The position numbers were made by a program, and so were the translations under genes. From Actinomadura macrotermitis (GTDB lineage: Bacteria; Actinomycetota; Actinomycetes; Streptosporangiales; Streptosporangiaceae), in contig NZ_WEGH01000001.1 in NCBI RefSeq assembly GCF_009604375.1, positions 682,001 to 746,000 of the forward strand: DNA of 64,000 nucleotides, given 5' to 3'. The notes under the pieces are model-generated. The model was not told the DNA's origin. It was given only the letters and a program-made list of their open reading frames with translations, and made no database searches. Shown here in pieces: positions 50,402 to 60,065 of this stretch (positions within the stretch are counted from its first letter, which is position 1; every line of letters begins with the position of its first letter).

Positions 50402-50895
50402 AGGCCCGTCTGGCGGCGCAGGTCCTCCAGGATCTGCTCCGCCTGGGCGCGCAGGCCCGGGTCGGACGGGTCCGCGCCGTGCTCGAAGACGAACGTCCAG
50501 TGCACCTCGCCCCCGGCGGCGGGGCGGCGGCCGGCGACCCGGACCGTCCCGCCGCCGGGCAGCCGGGCCTGGTGCGTCACCGCCACGGTGGAGGTGACGC
50601 GCTCGCGCACCGTCTCGGGGACCGAGCCGGGCTCGGTGAGCCGGACGTGGTGCTCGGGGCCGCCGGAGGTCTCGTGGACGTGCAGCCAGCCGTCCTTCCA
50701 CGACGCCTGGTCGATCCGCTCCCACGGGACGCGGGTGAAGCCGCCTTCCGGCGTCGGCAGGTGCAGCGCGAGCGAGGTGGCGATCACGTGGGAGCCGCCG
50801 CGGGTCGGGGCGTGCGCGAGCGTGCGCTCGCCCCGCTCCAGGTCGAGTGCGGCGCGGACGGGGGCGGGCGGCCGGGCGGCCCGGGACAGACGCAT
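50398..50895 (-). CDS. conserved hypothetical protein
   Basis: The 165-aa protein has a beta-rich N-terminal part ([60 protein letters not shown]) and a C-terminal [20 protein letters not shown]. The layout (short PH-like beta domain on basic N-terminus) is common in actinomycetes as an unnamed family; function unknown. It is 17 bp downstream of the glycoside hydrolase gene and convergent with kbl, sharing a CTAG that serves as part of both stop codons. Confidence 0.7.
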   Translation of the reverse strand: MRLSRAARPPAPVRAALDLERGERTLAHAPTRGGSHVIATSLALHLPTPEGGFTRVPWERIDQASWKDGWLHVHETSGGPEHHVRLTEPGSVPETVRERVTSTVAVTHQARLPGGGTVRVAGRRPAAGGEVHWTFVFEHGADPSDPGLRAQAEQILEDLRRQTGL

Positions 50896-50912
50896 GCGCC
50901 CACGGTAGGCGA

Positions 50913-52232
50913 TCAGGCGGCGCGCGGCTCGCGCCGGGCGGCGAGCAGGTCCAGGACGAGCGCCGCCGACCAGCTGTAGTCGTGGCTGCCGCGGCCCGTC
51001 CCGTCGAAGGGGTCGAAGTACTCGCGGAACCCCGACTGGCGCACCAGCCGCAGCGTGGAGCCGTACAGCAGGTCGGCGACGACGGTGAGCCCGTGGGCGA
51101 GCGATCCGTGCCAGATCAGCCAGTTGGTGTTGACCCAGGTCGGGCCGCGCCAGTAGCCGCTCCGGTCGAACGCCGGCGCCTGGATGTCGCAGGTCGGCAC
51201 CGGGTATCCGGCGGCGCCGGCGAAGCGGGCCGACAGGAGCAGGTCGACGAGGTTGCGCACGATCGGGACGGGCAGCTCGGGGTCCAGCAGCGGGCCGAAG
51301 GTGGCCAGGGTGACCACCGGGATCGGCCGGCCGGCGCGCAGGTCGCGGGCGCGGAAGCAGCCGGTCTCGCCGTCCCAGAGCCGGGCGAGCAGGGCGTCGT
51401 GCACGCGGGCGGCGCGCTCGCGGTGCGGGACCGGGTCGGCCCCGATGATCTCGGCGATCTCGGCGAGCGCGTGCGCGGCGGCCACGCAGGTGGCGTTGAC
51501 CAGGGGGTCCTGCACCGCGAAGGGGTGCTCGTCGCGCAGATAGCCGGGGGCGTAGCCGGCCTCGCGCAGCAGGGTGACCAGCCACACGTAGCGGTCGTAG
51601 TCCTCGCCGGTCGGCAGGGCGCGGGGCAGGCGGGCGGGCGCGTAGGCGCGCGGGGGCAGCTCCAGCGCGCCGAGCGGGCGGTCCCACGCCGGGCTGTTGT
51701 CCAGCCCCGACTCCCACGGGTGGCAGATCGCGACCAGGCCGCTGCCGTCCAGGTCCCGGGCGCACGCCAGGTAGCGCTGCTGGGCCGCCAGGAGCGGGTA
51801 GAGGCGGGTCAGGAAGGCGCGGCTGGCCTCGGCGTCGGGCGCGCACTCGTGCAGGCGCAGCGCGGCGACCGCGTGCAGCGGCGGGTGGACGATGCCCGAG
51901 GTGCGCACGGCGTTCGGCGCGCCGGCCTGGCGGTCGCTGTGCCACAGCTCGGGCCCGGGGAAGTAGGCGTGCCGGGCCAGGTCGCCGTTGAAGACGATGT
52001 GCGGCACCAGGCCGTCGGACCACTGCCCGGCGAACAGGGACGCCAGCTCGCGTTCGGCGCGGTCGCGGCGGTGCCGGGCCAGGCCCATGGCGACGAAGGC
52101 CGAGTCCCAGCTCCACTGGTGCGGGTACAGGCCGGGCGACGGCACGGTGGCCGTCCCGGTCCAGTTGGCGTCCAGCACTCTGGCCGCGGCCTGCCAGAGC
52201 GCGGACTCGTCGCCGGTGAGACGGGCACTCAT
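50913..52232 (-). CDS. MGH1-like (GH63) glycoside hydrolase, glucosylglycerate-hydrolase-like
   Basis: The 439-aa cytoplasmic enzyme is an (alpha/alpha)6-barrel glycosidase. Diagnostic segments are PGLYPHQWSWDSAFVAMGLA, GQWSDGLVPHIVFNGD, GIVHPPLHAVAALRLHE, AICHPWESGLDNSPAWDRPL (the WESGxDNSPxWD motif) and SGYWRGPTWVNTNWLIWHGS. This fits GH63 mannosylglycerate/glucosylglycerate hydrolases, which recycle the compatible solute glucosylglycerate. The ATG at 52232 is used; upstream in-frame codons are unconserved. It follows the Ter-associated HAD gene by 64 bp. The exact sugar substrate is inferred from motifs only. Confidence 0.82.
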   Translation of the reverse strand: MSARLTGDESALWQAAARVLDANWTGTATVPSPGLYPHQWSWDSAFVAMGLARHRRDRAERELASLFAGQWSDGLVPHIVFNGDLARHAYFPGPELWHSDRQAGAPNAVRTSGIVHPPLHAVAALRLHECAPDAEASRAFLTRLYPLLAAQQRYLACARDLDGSGLVAICHPWESGLDNSPAWDRPLGALELPPRAYAPARLPRALPTGEDYDRYVWLVTLLREAGYAPGYLRDEHPFAVQDPLVNATCVAAAHALAEIAEIIGADPVPHRERAARVHDALLARLWDGETGCFRARDLRAGRPIPVVTLATFGPLLDPELPVPIVRNLVDLLLSARFAGAAGYPVPTCDIQAPAFDRSGYWRGPTWVNTNWLIWHGSLAHGLTVVADLLYGSTLRLVRQSGFREYFDPFDGTGRGSHDYSWSAALVLDLLAARREPRAA

Positions 52233-52296
52233 GAGCACAGCGTGGACCTCCGGCCGCCTCCTTGCCACCCCTCGGCCGCCGCGATTGTGACTTCGG

Positions 52297-53100
52297 TCAG
52301 GCCCGCGCGCGCTCCAGCAGCCAGCCGGTGATCTCCTGGCCGGCCAGGATGCCGGACGCGGCGGTGACCGCGGTGCCGGGCGCGGCCCAGCCGGTGGCGT
52401 GCAGTTCGCCGTGCGCGGGCCGGACGGACACGTCGGCGAACTCCAGCAGCTCGATGTCCAGCAGCGAGTCGCCGGCGGCCAGGACGCGCCCGGCGCCGGC
52501 GCGGCGGGCGACCTCGGCCGCGGCGGCGGCCTTGGTCAGCCCGTCCGGCAGGCAGTAGATCTTGCGGCCCTGCAGCGAGGTGCGCCAGCCGCGCTCGGCG
52601 CACCAGCCGGTCAGCTCCTCGAACCAGCCCGCCGGGACGGCGGCGCGGTCCACCACGTTGTAGGCGAACAGGTCCGCCGCGGTCCGCCGCTTCAGCACGA
52701 ACCCGTCGCCGGTCCCGGCCAGGTACGCCTGGACCTCGGCGAGCGGCGCGCCCTTGTCGGCGATCGCGGCCCGCACCGAGGCGGCCCAGTCGGGGTCGTC
52801 GACACCGTCGACCAGCAGGTGGCCGCCGTTGGCGCAGATCGCGTAGGCGGGCGGCTTGTCCAGCAGGTGGACGCGCCGGTACTGCTCGATCGTCCGGGTC
52901 GTCGTGGGGACGAACGTGGCGGCCTCGGCCAGCCGCTGCAGGCCGCGCGCGGCGGTCTCGGTGACGTACGACAGCGGCGCGCCCTGGTAGAACTCCACGC
53001 ACAGCACCCGGGGCATGTCCTCGTCGGGCCCGCGCAGGTCCATCGAGGTCGCGGAGTAGATGAGGGTGCGGTCGAGGTCGGAGCAGATCAGGGTGGTCAC
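52297..53100 (-). CDS. HAD-family hydrolase of the Ter island
   Basis: The 267-aa phosphatase has HAD motif I LICSDLDRTLIYSAT (nucleophile Asp), motif II VPTTTRTIEQYRRVHLL, a cap with CANGGHLLVDGVDDPDWAAS and GRKIYCLPDGLTKAAAAAEV, and motif IV AAGDSLLDIELLEFADVSV (GDSxxD). This is the HAD enzyme regularly found next to TerD-family genes, proposed to act with a PRTase and an aldolase-like enzyme on a nucleoside-like or sugar-phosphate compound. Its start overlaps the StiP gene stop by 4 bp. It is the last member of the overlapping four-gene operon. Confidence 0.85.
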   Translation of the reverse strand: MTTLICSDLDRTLIYSATSMDLRGPDEDMPRVLCVEFYQGAPLSYVTETAARGLQRLAEAATFVPTTTRTIEQYRRVHLLDKPPAYAICANGGHLLVDGVDDPDWAASVRAAIADKGAPLAEVQAYLAGTGDGFVLKRRTAADLFAYNVVDRAAVPAGWFEELTGWCAERGWRTSLQGRKIYCLPDGLTKAAAAAEVARRAGAGRVLAAGDSLLDIELLEFADVSVRPAHGELHATGWAAPGTAVTAASGILAGQEITGWLLERARA

Positions 53101-54209
53101 TGGACGGCTCCCTGGCCGAAGCGGGGGTGGATGAGGCCGACGCAGGCGTAGGGGATCGCGTCCGGGGCGACCTCCAGCACCGGGACGCCGCGCTCGGCGG
53201 CCAGCAGCCGGATGTGGTCGAGGCCCGCCCCCGCGTCCGCGCGCGCGAGGACCTTCCAGGGGACGCGGCGCAGCAGCACCCGGGTGGTCTCCCCCACGCC
53301 CGGCTTGATCAGGTTGAGGTCGTCCACGCCGTGCTCCTCGCCGACCCGGCGGACCGCCTCCCAGCCCGACCAGTCGGGTGTGCGGTCGGCGGCCAGCAGG
53401 GCGGGGGCGTCCTTGGCGACGCGTTCGGCGACGTCGCCGAAGCGCGCGCAGACGGCGTCCAGGAACAGCCCGGACACGTCGTCGGCGGCCAGTTCGGCGT
53501 AGAACTTGGCGCCGTGGAAGTCACCGGGACCGATCAGCTCGTCGTTCAGCACGGTCCGGCTGACCAGCCCCGACACCGTGGAGTTCAGGCAGGCCGACGG
53601 GATGAGGAAGTCGTCGCGGGTGCCGTACAGCGGGGCGCAGCGGCCGGGATCGGCCAGTACCGCCAGGTCGGGCGCGAAGGGGGTGCCGGCCAGGGCGGCG
53701 GCCAGCTCGCGGCTGATGGCGCCCTTGCCCGTCCAGCCGTCGACGAACATCACCTGGGCCGGGTCGTGGTGCGCGGCCAGGTAGTCCAGCGCGACGGTGT
53801 CGATGCCGCGCCCCCGGACGATGCTGACGGCGTAGTGCGGCAGGTCCAGGCCGTGCGCGAACCGGGCCCAGCGCCGCACCAGCACCCCGACCGGCGTGCC
53901 CGCGCGCGCCAGGGACGCCAGCACGGCGTCCGGCCCGCGCGCGTCCAGGATCAGCTCGGTGACGAGGCCGACCGCGTAGGCGAGCCGCTCCGCCGACTCC
54001 GCCAGCGCCTCGTGGAACAGGCGCTGGTAGGCCGGGCCGGGCTGGTACTCGACCGGCAGCGACTCGGCGTAGTGGGCGCGGCCCGCCTGGATGGCGGCCT
54101 CGCGCTCCTCGGTCGGCGCCTCCAGCCGCGCGCCGGACAGGTCCTTCAGCAGCCACGCCACGTCCGCGGCGGGGTAGCTGCCGAACGCGGGGCCGTACAG
54201 GGGCCTCAC
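53097..54209 (-). CDS. StiP-family predicted cysteine protease with PELOTA-like C-terminus
   Basis: The 370-aa protein (GTG start at 54209 with AAGGAGGG upstream) opens YGPAFGSYPAADVAWLLKDL and contains HYAESLPVEYQPGPAYQRLF, VRRWARFAHGLDLPHYAVSI, VMFVDGWTGKGAISRELAAA and CLNSTVSGLVSRTVLNDELI. These define the StiP-type enzyme of Ter gene neighbourhoods. The last about 90 residues (DLNLIKPGVGETTRVLLRRV, LDHIRLLAAERGVPVLEVAP, YACVGLIHPRFG) form the PELOTA-like RNA-binding part. GTGA overlap couples it to the PRTase gene. The activity is predicted, not shown. Confidence 0.85.
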   Translation of the reverse strand: MRPLYGPAFGSYPAADVAWLLKDLSGARLEAPTEEREAAIQAGRAHYAESLPVEYQPGPAYQRLFHEALAESAERLAYAVGLVTELILDARGPDAVLASLARAGTPVGVLVRRWARFAHGLDLPHYAVSIVRGRGIDTVALDYLAAHHDPAQVMFVDGWTGKGAISRELAAALAGTPFAPDLAVLADPGRCAPLYGTRDDFLIPSACLNSTVSGLVSRTVLNDELIGPGDFHGAKFYAELAADDVSGLFLDAVCARFGDVAERVAKDAPALLAADRTPDWSGWEAVRRVGEEHGVDDLNLIKPGVGETTRVLLRRVPWKVLARADAGAGLDHIRLLAAERGVPVLEVAPDAIPYACVGLIHPRFGQGAVQ

Positions 54210-55579
54210 GGGCCCTCCTTGGGGATGGTGGCGAGCAGGACGGGCGCGAGCCCGGCGAGCCGGGGCAGCAGGCCGGTGGCGAGCTCCTCGGTGTCGCCCG
54301 CCTCGTCGACGACCAGCACGATCGCGTCGTATCCGGCGTCGACGTTGTAGGCGTAGCGCTCCCCCGGCCCGTCGGCGGGGTCGTCGTGGGCGGGGAACAC
54401 CAGCCGGGTGCGGATCGCGTAGCCGGGGTCGTCGACGGCCAGCACCGGCGAGCGCGTCGTGGTGGAGTAGCGGACCGCGACGCCCGGCAGCGCGTCGGCG
54501 AGCGCCTCGGCGACGCGCAGCGGCGCGTACATCAGCTCCTCGAAGCCGAGCACCAGCACCCGGGCCGTCTCCGGCGTGAGCGCGGCGGCGAGGCGCAGCG
54601 CCATCCGCGGCAGCTCGGCCTCCAGGCGCCGCCGGTCGTCCCGGACGAACCCGTGCCGCCCGCCGTCCGGCACGCCCGCGGGCCAGCCGAGGTCGACGCG
54701 GGAGGTGGCGAACACCCCGGCGGGCACCGGCTCGGGCGTGCGGGCGGTCAGCTCCTCCACCAGGGCCCGGCCGGCGTCCAGCACGCCCATCGGCAGCTCC
54801 ACCCGGCCGGTGGCGAGGCAGACCGCGTCGATCCGCACGTCCAGCTCGGCGGCCAGGTCGCGCATCCGCGCCCGGTCGACCTCGTTGCGCAGGTCCACCA
54901 GGGCGGCCAGGACGTAGCGGGTGCGGGGCCGGACGGCGTGCAGGGCCCGGATGGTGTTGAGGACGGTGCGGCCGGTGGACAGCTCGTCGTCGACCAGCAC
55001 CACCGGGACGTCGCGGTCCAGCGCCGCCGGGTCGGCGGGCAGCAGCAGGTGGCTGGTGGCGTGGCTGTGCTCCTCCTCGAACCCGCCGTAGGCGGCGAAG
55101 CCGGGGACGGGCCGCCGGGTGGAGTGCAGGTAGTAGGCGCCGCCGAGCGCGTCGGCGACCGAGTGGCCGAGCGCGGTGGCGGTCTCGGCGTAGCCGAGGA
55201 CGATCGCGTCGACGCCGCCCTTCGGCTCGCGCAGCCGGTCGCGCAGCGCGCGCGGGGCGCCGCGGGTGCCGCGCAGCGCGTTGGCCAGGAACGGCAGGTA
55301 CTGCTCGCCGCCCGCCTCGCGGCCGCGCAGCCGCAGCCGGACCAGCTCGCCGAGCAGCAGCCCGGACCCGTACACCAGGCGCGGGTCGGTCGGGACGTGC
55401 TTGCCGAGGACGCTGGACACCAGCAGGTGGGCGCGGCGCGGGTTGCGGCGCACCGCGAGGCCGACCAGGTCGGCCAGGCCGTCGCCGGTGACCCGGACGC
55501 CGAGCCGCGACGTCACCCACTCCCCCGGCCACACCCGGCCCTGGCCGTTGTGCCAGGGGTTCGGCTGCCCCTGGCTCAC
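54206..55579 (-). CDS. Ter-associated phosphoribosyltransferase with C-terminal TRSP domain
   Basis: The 457-aa protein has an N-terminal orotate-type PRTase domain with LVYGSGLLLGELVRLRLRGR, IVLGYAETATALGHSVADAL and the PRPP loop VVLVDDELSTGRTVLNTIRA (about residues 195-214). A second domain (VFATSRVDLGWPAGVPDGGR, RVLVLGFEELMYAPLRVAEA, VRYSTTTRSPVLAVDDPGYA) corresponds to the TRSP region that accompanies such PRTases in Ter loci. It overlaps the StiP and aldolase genes by 4 bp each. It probably forms or cleaves an N-glycosidic bond with PRPP; the base is unknown. Confidence 0.85.
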   Translation of the reverse strand: MSQGQPNPWHNGQGRVWPGEWVTSRLGVRVTGDGLADLVGLAVRRNPRRAHLLVSSVLGKHVPTDPRLVYGSGLLLGELVRLRLRGREAGGEQYLPFLANALRGTRGAPRALRDRLREPKGGVDAIVLGYAETATALGHSVADALGGAYYLHSTRRPVPGFAAYGGFEEEHSHATSHLLLPADPAALDRDVPVVLVDDELSTGRTVLNTIRALHAVRPRTRYVLAALVDLRNEVDRARMRDLAAELDVRIDAVCLATGRVELPMGVLDAGRALVEELTARTPEPVPAGVFATSRVDLGWPAGVPDGGRHGFVRDDRRRLEAELPRMALRLAAALTPETARVLVLGFEELMYAPLRVAEALADALPGVAVRYSTTTRSPVLAVDDPGYAIRTRLVFPAHDDPADGPGERYAYNVDAGYDAIVLVVDEAGDTEELATGLLPRLAGLAPVLLATIPKEGP

Positions 55580-56733
55580 CGGCTCCCCGCCGCTTCGAGC
55601 AGTTCCACGAAGGTGACGTCCTCGGCGGCCACGCCGAACACCCGGGCGCGCAGCATCAGCCGCTCGGCCCAGGCGCGGTGCGGCTTGGCCTCGTTCATCT
55701 TGTTGGCGTAGGCGCTGGCCATCGCGCCGCCGCCCGCCACGTCCAGGATGTCGCAGGCGTCGGAATACTCCTCGTGCGTCACCACCGACAGGGCGTGCAC
55801 CGCCGACACGTGCGTCGGGTGGATCACCGTCTTGCCGGTCAGCCCGTTGGCCTTGTCCAGGTGCACCTCGCGGATCAGCCCGTCCAGGTCGGTGCCGATG
55901 ATCCGCTGGCGCAGCGGCGCGGCGTGCTGGGCCTCGAACGGGGTCTGCCGCAGCTGCGGCTTGAAGATCCGCTCACCGGCCGAGAAGTACTCCCAGACCG
56001 GCCCGGTGACCACGAAGCCGCTGCCGTCGGCGCGGCCGAGCACGTTGACCACGTCGGAGATCGCGCCGGCGACCGGGCCGATGTCGTAGATGGTGAGGTC
56101 GGGCGGGCGGCGCAGCCCGTAGGCCGCCGACAGGTCGGTGGCGCCGAGCCGGACGGCCAGCACCCGCTCGCGGTGCTTGTCCAGCAGCGCGGCGACCTCG
56201 CCCAGCAGCGCGGCGCGGGTCTCGGCGTACACCGCCTCGCGGCTCTCGATCACCGGCATGGCGTACAGCCGCAGCCCGGTGCGCTCGGCCGCCGCGGCGA
56301 TCGCGTCCAGGAACGGGCCGCCGGACGCGGCGGTGAACTTGGGCAGCACGAACCCGCTGAGCAGCGCGGCGGCGTCGCCGAGCCGGTCCACCAGGTCGCC
56401 GATCTGCCCGGCGGCGCGGACCCGCACGAACAGCAGCGGGGCGGGGCCGCCGCGCGCGTGCAGCAGCCGCAGCTGCGCCACCGCGTTGGCCTCGGCCGCG
56501 GTCAGCTCGGCGTCGGCGATCGCGTCCTCCAGGCAGACGACCAGGCTGGTCACCCCGCGCCGGGCGGCCTTGGCGATGTCGCCGGCCAGGTCGGGGCGGG
56601 TCGCCGGGCTGTAGAGCGTGGCGCCGAGGGCGACGGCGAGGACGGCCGGGTCGTCGTGCCGGTCGAAGCCGCGGGGGTGCCGGAAGAACAGGTGCTTGCG
56701 CAGCGCGGTATCGATGTGATCAAAGTGCCGCAT
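55576..56733 (-). CDS. HpcH/HpaI aldolase/citrate-lyase-like protein of the Ter island
   Basis: The 385-aa TIM-barrel enzyme belongs to the CitE/HpcH-like group: LFFRHPRGFDRHDDPAVLAV, VTSLVVCLEDAIADAELTAA, LLFVRVRAAGQIGDLVDRLG, GFVLPKFTAASGGPFLDAIA, RLYAMPVIESREAVY, LAVRLGATDLSAAYGLRRPP and KTVIHPTHVSAVHAL carry the metal-binding Glu/Asp and the Arg. The start at 56733 (MRHFDHIDTALRKHLFFRHP) is the family-typical N-terminus. It is the first gene of the overlapping operon aldolase-PRTase-StiP-HAD. It likely makes or breaks a C-C bond in the metabolite handled by the operon. Confidence 0.85.
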   Translation of the reverse strand: MRHFDHIDTALRKHLFFRHPRGFDRHDDPAVLAVALGATLYSPATRPDLAGDIAKAARRGVTSLVVCLEDAIADAELTAAEANAVAQLRLLHARGGPAPLLFVRVRAAGQIGDLVDRLGDAAALLSGFVLPKFTAASGGPFLDAIAAAAERTGLRLYAMPVIESREAVYAETRAALLGEVAALLDKHRERVLAVRLGATDLSAAYGLRRPPDLTIYDIGPVAGAISDVVNVLGRADGSGFVVTGPVWEYFSAGERIFKPQLRQTPFEAQHAAPLRQRIIGTDLDGLIREVHLDKANGLTGKTVIHPTHVSAVHALSVVTHEEYSDACDILDVAGGGAMASAYANKMNEAKPHRAWAERLMLRARVFGVAAEDVTFVELLEAAGSR

Positions 56734-56844
56734 GCACGAATTTCCCCCCGCTGTTCCGTCCTGCTCATGATATGCCGCCCCTGACGCCCATTCGCGCAAC
56801 AATCCGCCGCCCCGCGTGATCGCCCTCCGAACACCCCAAAAGCA

Positions 56845-56870
56845 ATGACCCCGGGCTAAGCCGGGGTCAT
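56845..56870 (-). terminator. 10-bp-stem terminator after terD (third copy)
   Basis: ATGACCCCGG (56845-56854) and CCGGGGTCAT (56861-56870) pair perfectly around a 6-base loop; on the minus strand GCTTTT follows. It separates the TerD/TerC operon from the aldolase operon, which therefore needs its own promoter in 56734-56844. Confidence 0.85.
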
Positions 56871-56887
56871 CGCGACTCACCTGACGC

Positions 56888-57466
56888 TCACAGGTGCTGC
56901 TTCACCTCGGGCAGCAGGTCCTGGAAGGTGCGGCCGTTGGCGGTCGCGCCGACCGCCGTCATCGACCAGCCCGCGCCGTCGCGCCCCACCTTCGCCATGA
57001 TCTGGGCGTTGTGCCCGCCCGAGCCGCTCAGCTCGTAGCGGGCCAGCTCCTGCCCGGTGGCCTCGTCGACCAGCCGGCAGAACGCGTTGGCGATCTGGGA
57101 GAAGTCCTGCCCGGTGAAGGAGTTGACGGTGAACACCAGCTGGGTGACGTTCGCCGGGACCGCGGTCAGGTCGACGTTGATCACCTCGTCGTCGCCCTCG
57201 CCCGCGCCCGTCAGGTTGTCGCCGGTGTGCAGCACCGACCCGTCCTTGCTGCGCAGCTGGCGGAACCACACCGAGTCGGCGAGGTTGCCGCTCGCGTCGA
57301 ACAGCAGGCAGGACGCGTCCAGGTCGATGTTCTGCGTCTTGCCCTTGCCGAACAGGCCCTTCTTGGCGACCGCGTCCCAGCCGAGGCCCATCCGGACCTT
57401 GGTCAGGGTGCCGCCGCCGGGCTTGGCCAGCGAGACCTTCTGCCCCTTCTGCAGGGAGATCGACAT
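56888..57466 (-). CDS. TerD-family protein (third copy, divergent type)
   Basis: The 192-aa calcium-binding-type stress protein has [76 protein letters not shown] and YELSGSGGHNAQIMAKVGRD. Acidic DLDAS and GEGDDE motifs that bind Ca in TerD are kept. It differs from the other two copies in the C-terminal half and has an insertion (KKGLFGKGKTQN), the TerZ/CabC-like type. Ter proteins are linked to tellurite, phage and envelope stress. It follows terC by 31 bp. Confidence 0.92.
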   Translation of the reverse strand: MSISLQKGQKVSLAKPGGGTLTKVRMGLGWDAVAKKGLFGKGKTQNIDLDASCLLFDASGNLADSVWFRQLRSKDGSVLHTGDNLTGAGEGDDEVINVDLTAVPANVTQLVFTVNSFTGQDFSQIANAFCRLVDEATGQELARYELSGSGGHNAQIMAKVGRDGAGWSMTAVGATANGRTFQDLLPEVKQHL

Positions 57467-57497
57467 GTGTTCCGGCTCCTTTGCCGTGTCCGCGGGG

Positions 57498-58613
57498 TCA
57501 GACCCCGGTCGAGTGCAACTGCTTGTCTCCGCCGGACACCGCGTCCGCCCCGCCGCCCCGGTTGCGCAGCACCGAGCTGGCGAACGCCGCGATGATCAGG
57601 CCCGCGCCGGTCCCGCCGGTCAGCCACTCGGGCACGTGGTGGCCGACGCTGACCAGCATGCAGACCGCCAGCGCGCCGATCGCCCAGTGCGCGCCGTGCT
57701 CCAGGTAGACGTACTCGTGCAGGGTGCCCTTGCGGACCAGGAAGACGGTGAGGGACCGGATGTACATCGCGCCGATGCCGAGGCCGAGCGCGATGATGAT
57801 CGGGTCGGTGCTGATCGCGAAGGCGCCGATGACGCCGTCGAAGGAGAACGAGGCGTCCAGCACCTCCAGGTAGAGGAACAGGAAGAAGCCGGCCTTGCCG
57901 GTGGCCAGCGCGAGCGCGCTCGGGCCGCCGGTCCGCGCGGCCTCCCCGGCGCCCTCCCCGTCCCCGTCCTCGTCGTCCTCGTCGTCGTCGCCGGCCTCGG
58001 CGAACAGCTCGCCGAGCCCGTTGACCAGGATGTAGGTCACCATGCCGAGCACACCGGAGATCATGACCTGGCCGGTGTTCTCGGCCCACAGCCAGGAGAC
58101 CAGCGCCAGCGAGCCGCCCGCCACGACCACCGACAGCTGGTCCAGCTTGCCGATGCGGGCGAGCGGCTTCTCCAGCCACGGCAGCCACTTGTCGGCGCGC
58201 TCCTCGAACACGAAGTCCAGGAACAGCATCATCAGGAACACGCCGCCGAACGCCGCGATCATCGGGTACGCGTCGTCCATGATGTGCCGGTAGCGCTCAT
58301 GGTCGTTCAGCGCCAGGTCGAACGCCTGGACCGGGCCGAGGTCGGCGGTCAGCCCCACGATGACCAGCGGGAACAGCAGCCGCATGCCGAACACCGCGAT
58401 CGCGATGCCCACGGTGAGGAAGATCTTCTGCCAGAACGGGCTCATCCGGTCCAGCACCTTGGCGTTCACCACGGCGTTGTCGAACGACAGCGAGATCTCA
58501 AGGACGGCGAGCACGGCGACGAGCGCCAGGCCGGTGCCGTTGCCGTAGACGAACGCGGCCAGCAGGCCGACGGCGGTGACCGCGAAGGACCACCCGAAGG
58601 TGCGAAGAATCAT
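57498..58613 (-). CDS. TerC-like membrane protein (DUF475)
   Basis: The 371-aa polytopic protein has about nine TM segments with acidic residues in membranes: LEISLSFDNAVVNAKVLDRM and LEVLDASFSFDGVIGAFAIS, the twin FDNA/FDGV motifs of the TerC/DUF475 group that may bind metal ions. A very acidic cytoplasmic loop (AEAGDDDEDDEDGDGEGAGE) lies in the middle. It is proposed as the membrane partner of TerD proteins. It lies between two terD genes, with gaps of 45 and 31 bp on the same strand. Confidence 0.92.
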   Translation of the reverse strand: MILRTFGWSFAVTAVGLLAAFVYGNGTGLALVAVLAVLEISLSFDNAVVNAKVLDRMSPFWQKIFLTVGIAIAVFGMRLLFPLVIVGLTADLGPVQAFDLALNDHERYRHIMDDAYPMIAAFGGVFLMMLFLDFVFEERADKWLPWLEKPLARIGKLDQLSVVVAGGSLALVSWLWAENTGQVMISGVLGMVTYILVNGLGELFAEAGDDDEDDEDGDGEGAGEAARTGGPSALALATGKAGFFLFLYLEVLDASFSFDGVIGAFAISTDPIIIALGLGIGAMYIRSLTVFLVRKGTLHEYVYLEHGAHWAIGALAVCMLVSVGHHVPEWLTGGTGAGLIIAAFASSVLRNRGGGADAVSGGDKQLHSTGV

Positions 58614-58658
58614 GTGGGTTTCTCTGTTCGGGGCGGGGCGCCGGCCGGTGGCCGGCGA

Positions 58659-59237
58659 TCAGCCGACGTTGACGCCGAAGTCCATGGCGATGCCGGCGAG
58701 GCCGGAGGCGTAGCCCTGGCCGACGGCGCGGAACTTCCACTCCCCGCCGTGCCGGTACAGCTCGCCGAAGACCATCGCCGTCTCGGTGGAGGCGTCCTCG
58801 GTCAGGTCGAACCGGGCCAGCTCGTTGTTGTCGGCCCGGTTGACGATGCGGATGAAGGCGTTGCGGACCTGGCCGAAGTTCTGGCCGCGCTTGTCGGCGT
58901 CGTAGATCGACACCGGGAAGACGATCCGCTCGCACTGGGGCGGCACGCCGGTCAGGTCGACGTTGATGGACTCGTCGTCGCCCTCGCCCTCGCCGGTGAG
59001 GTTGTCGCCGGTGTGCTCGACCGAGCCCTCGGGGCTCTTGAGGTTGTTGAAGAACACGAAGTGCTGGTCCGACATGACCTTGCCGTCGGCGCCGAGCAGC
59101 AGCGCCGAGGCGTCGAGGTCGAAATCGGCCCCCGTGGTCGCCCGCACGTCCCAGCCGAGGCCGACGGTGACCGCGGTGAGGTTGGGGGCGGCCTTGCTCA
59201 GCGAGACGTTCCCGCCCTTGGCGAGCGATACTCCCAT
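58659..59237 (-). CDS. terD: TerD-family protein (second copy)
   Basis: The 192-aa protein is a canonical Ter[81 protein letters not shown] and [20 protein letters not shown], ending [14 protein letters not shown]. Acidic residues in DLDAS and GEGDDE form the calcium sites. It is very similar to the copy just upstream (76-bp gap), so these are tandem duplicates, while the third copy downstream is distinct. It probably acts at the membrane with the TerC-like protein. Confidence 0.95.
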   Translation of the reverse strand: MGVSLAKGGNVSLSKAAPNLTAVTVGLGWDVRATTGADFDLDASALLLGADGKVMSDQHFVFFNNLKSPEGSVEHTGDNLTGEGEGDDESINVDLTGVPPQCERIVFPVSIYDADKRGQNFGQVRNAFIRIVNRADNNELARFDLTEDASTETAMVFGELYRHGGEWKFRAVGQGYASGLAGIAMDFGVNVG

Positions 59238-59313
59238 GTTCGACAACTCCCTGTGTGAGTCACTGGTGGTGAATGCGGGGTGCTGGTGCTGCTGTGGTGC
59301 CGGTACCGCTGGG

Positions 59314-59889
59314 TCAGAGGTTGACGCCGAAGTCCATGGCGATTCCGGCCAGACCGGAGGCGTACCCCTGTCCGACCGCGCGGAACTTCCATTCGGTGCC
59401 GTTCCGGTAGAGCTCGCCGAACACCATGGCGGTCTCGGTGGAGGCGTCCTCCGACAGGTCGTAGCGCGCCATCTCGGCGCCGTCGCCCTGGTTGACCACC
59501 CGGATGTAGGCATTGCGGACCTGGCCGAAGTTCTGCCCGCGGCTGTCGGCGTCGTAGATCGACACCGCGAACGCCACCCGCTCGGCCAGGTCGGGCAGCG
59601 CGCCGAAGTTGACCTTGATCTGCTCGTCGTCGCCCTCGCCCGCGCCGGTCTTGTTGTCGCCGGTGTGCTCGACGCCGCCGTCGGGGGTGCGCAGGTTGTT
59701 GAAGAAGACGAAGTGCTGGTCGGTGACGATCTTGCCGCTCGCGTCCAGCACCAGCGCCGAGGCGTCCAGGTCGAAGTCGGTGCCGGTGGTGGTGCGCAGG
59801 TCCCAGCCGAGGCCGACGGTGACCGCGCTGAGCCCCGGCGCCTGCTTGGTGAGGGAGACGTTGCCGCCCTTGCTCAGGCTGACGCCCAC
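59314..59889 (-). CDS. terD: TerD-family protein (first copy)
   Basis: The 191-aa canonical TerD ([100 protein letters not shown]) starts at GTG 59889, preceded by TTGGAGGCACA; an upstream in-frame start would add 18 unconserved residues. It heads the operon terD-terD-terC-terD. The 176-bp gap to the divergent helical-protein gene should contain promoters for both. Confidence 0.94.
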   Translation of the reverse strand: MGVSLSKGGNVSLTKQAPGLSAVTVGLGWDLRTTTGTDFDLDASALVLDASGKIVTDQHFVFFNNLRTPDGGVEHTGDNKTGAGEGDDEQIKVNFGALPDLAERVAFAVSIYDADSRGQNFGQVRNAYIRVVNQGDGAEMARYDLSEDASTETAMVFGELYRNGTEWKFRAVGQGYASGLAGIAMDFGVNL

Positions 59890-60065
59890 TGTGCCTCCAA
59901 GATCGCATGTCTGAACGGGCGCCGGACCCGGCGCCCCACCCATACCGACGTTGCAGTGATGCTATCCGTTCCCCAATGATCCCTTATGAGGTCCCGCTCA
60001 CCCGGGCCAGGTGAAGGCACCGGCCGGGCTGCGCGAGACTGGGGGGCAGGCGAGAGGAGGCAGCG